64,000 nucleotides of DNA from positions 1,696,184-1,760,183 of the forward strand of contig NZ_LJJB01000007.1 of the NCBI RefSeq assembly GCF_001420695.1. The letters run 5' to 3'. The first letter of the stretch is position 1, and every line of letters starts with the position of its first letter. A program made the position numbers and the translations under genes. This document shows positions 63,717-64,000 of the stretch, piece after piece. A model generated the notes under the pieces. That model was not told the DNA's origin. It saw nothing but the letters and a program-made list of their open reading frames with translations, and made no database searches. The DNA comes from Brevibacillus choshinensis (lineage in GTDB: Bacteria; Bacillota; Bacilli; Brevibacillales; Brevibacillaceae).

Positions 63717-64000
63717 ATGTCACTTATTATCGATGGTCATTTTGATCTTTTGATGGATGTCGCCATTCAACGGGAACAAGGCAAAAAAAAGGTAATTGAA
63801 ACCCATTATCTACCTGACTTTCAAGCAGGCGGGATTGGGGCGGTCATTTGCGCGATCTTTGTTGACAGTAGTTTTTTGCCGGAAATGGGTTTGCGAAAAG
63901 CTCTGCAGCAAATCAGCTCGTTGCATGCAGAGGCAGCCGAATCACCTGACAAAATCATGGTGTGCAAAAGCGTCGATGATTTGCTCACGGCGCAAAGCAC
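63717..64000 (+). CDS. Membrane dipeptidase (M19) family, 5' part
   Basis: 94 codons before the window end: MSLIIDGHFDLLMDVAIQRE, then DFQAGGIGAVICAIFVDSSF. The DGHxD motif supplies zinc ligands in M19 (renal) dipeptidases; this family hydrolyses dipeptides, including those with a C-terminal D-residue. GGAGAGGAG lies upstream. Truncated by the window edge. Confidence 0.83.
   Translation, partial: MSLIIDGHFDLLMDVAIQREQGKKKVIETHYLPDFQAGGIGAVICAIFVDSSFLPEMGLRKALQQISSLHAEAAESPDKIMVCKSVDDLLTAQS

Noticed and set aside
1-64000. CRISPR arrays, tRNA or rRNA genes, prophage modules
   Set aside because: No regularly spaced repeats, cloverleaf-like sequences, rRNA segments or phage genes were recognised on reading.

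Overview
The window reads as chromosomal DNA of a low-to-mid GC, spore-former-type Firmicute close to Brevibacillus/Paenibacillaceae. This is inferred from strong AGGAGG ribosome sites, frequent TTG/GTG starts, Bacillus-style lipoprotein signals, a DUF1259 protein and the protein families present; no rRNA or tRNA was seen. It is a catabolic and transport region dominated by sigma-54 control.

Layout. 0-12 kb: a TetR regulator; a putrescine aminotransferase/aldehyde dehydrogenase pair (patA-patD) behind a textbook -24/-12 promoter; its likely enhancer-binding protein (EBP1); then a MerR-like regulator divergent from an amine oxidase (PuuB type)/aldehyde dehydrogenase/MATE/cupin operon with a MerR-type 19-bp-spacer promoter. 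12-18 kb: an AcoR-like EBP2, a chemoreceptor gene with its own sigma-54 promoter, and a sigma-54-driven FAD monooxygenase/Dabb pair. 18-25 kb: EBP3 (N-terminal CBS-like region) and a sigma-54 operon for a Tat-exported flavin amine oxidase, a TatA, an APC permease and a YtcJ-type amidohydrolase. 25.5-28.6 kb: EBP4 and a second sigma-54-driven YtcJ-type amidohydrolase. 29-33.5 kb: thiolase, acyl-CoA synthetase and acyl-CoA dehydrogenase, preceded by a decayed thiolase. 33.7-37.1 kb: Fur-boxed Fe(III) ABC transporter. 37-39 kb: DUF1259 protein and an IS110 relic. 39-46.8 kb: XRE-cupin regulator, cupin, dipeptide-type ABC transporter and an M24 peptidase. 47-54 kb: a scarred stretch with gene fragments, the intact potABCD polyamine importer (sigma-54 promoter), a wrecked EBP1 paralogue and an IS256 relic. 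54.5-64 kb: a second peptide ABC transporter, an S9 peptidase, a second binding protein and the start of an M19 dipeptidase.

How it fits together. Polyamines and amines can enter by PotABCD or the APC permease, be sensed by a sigma-54-expressed chemoreceptor, and be oxidised by the aminotransferase/dehydrogenase, the PuuB-type oxidase or the exported amine oxidase. Peptides are imported by two Dpp systems and hydrolysed by M24, S9 and M19 peptidases. Six sigma-54 promoters and four intact plus one dead enhancer-binding protein in 52 kb make this a sigma-54 regulon island. The most unusual features are the Tat substrate/TatA pair, the MerR-zinc ribbon-methyltransferase-like regulator, and a polyamine import operon whose adjacent activator is a pseudogene.
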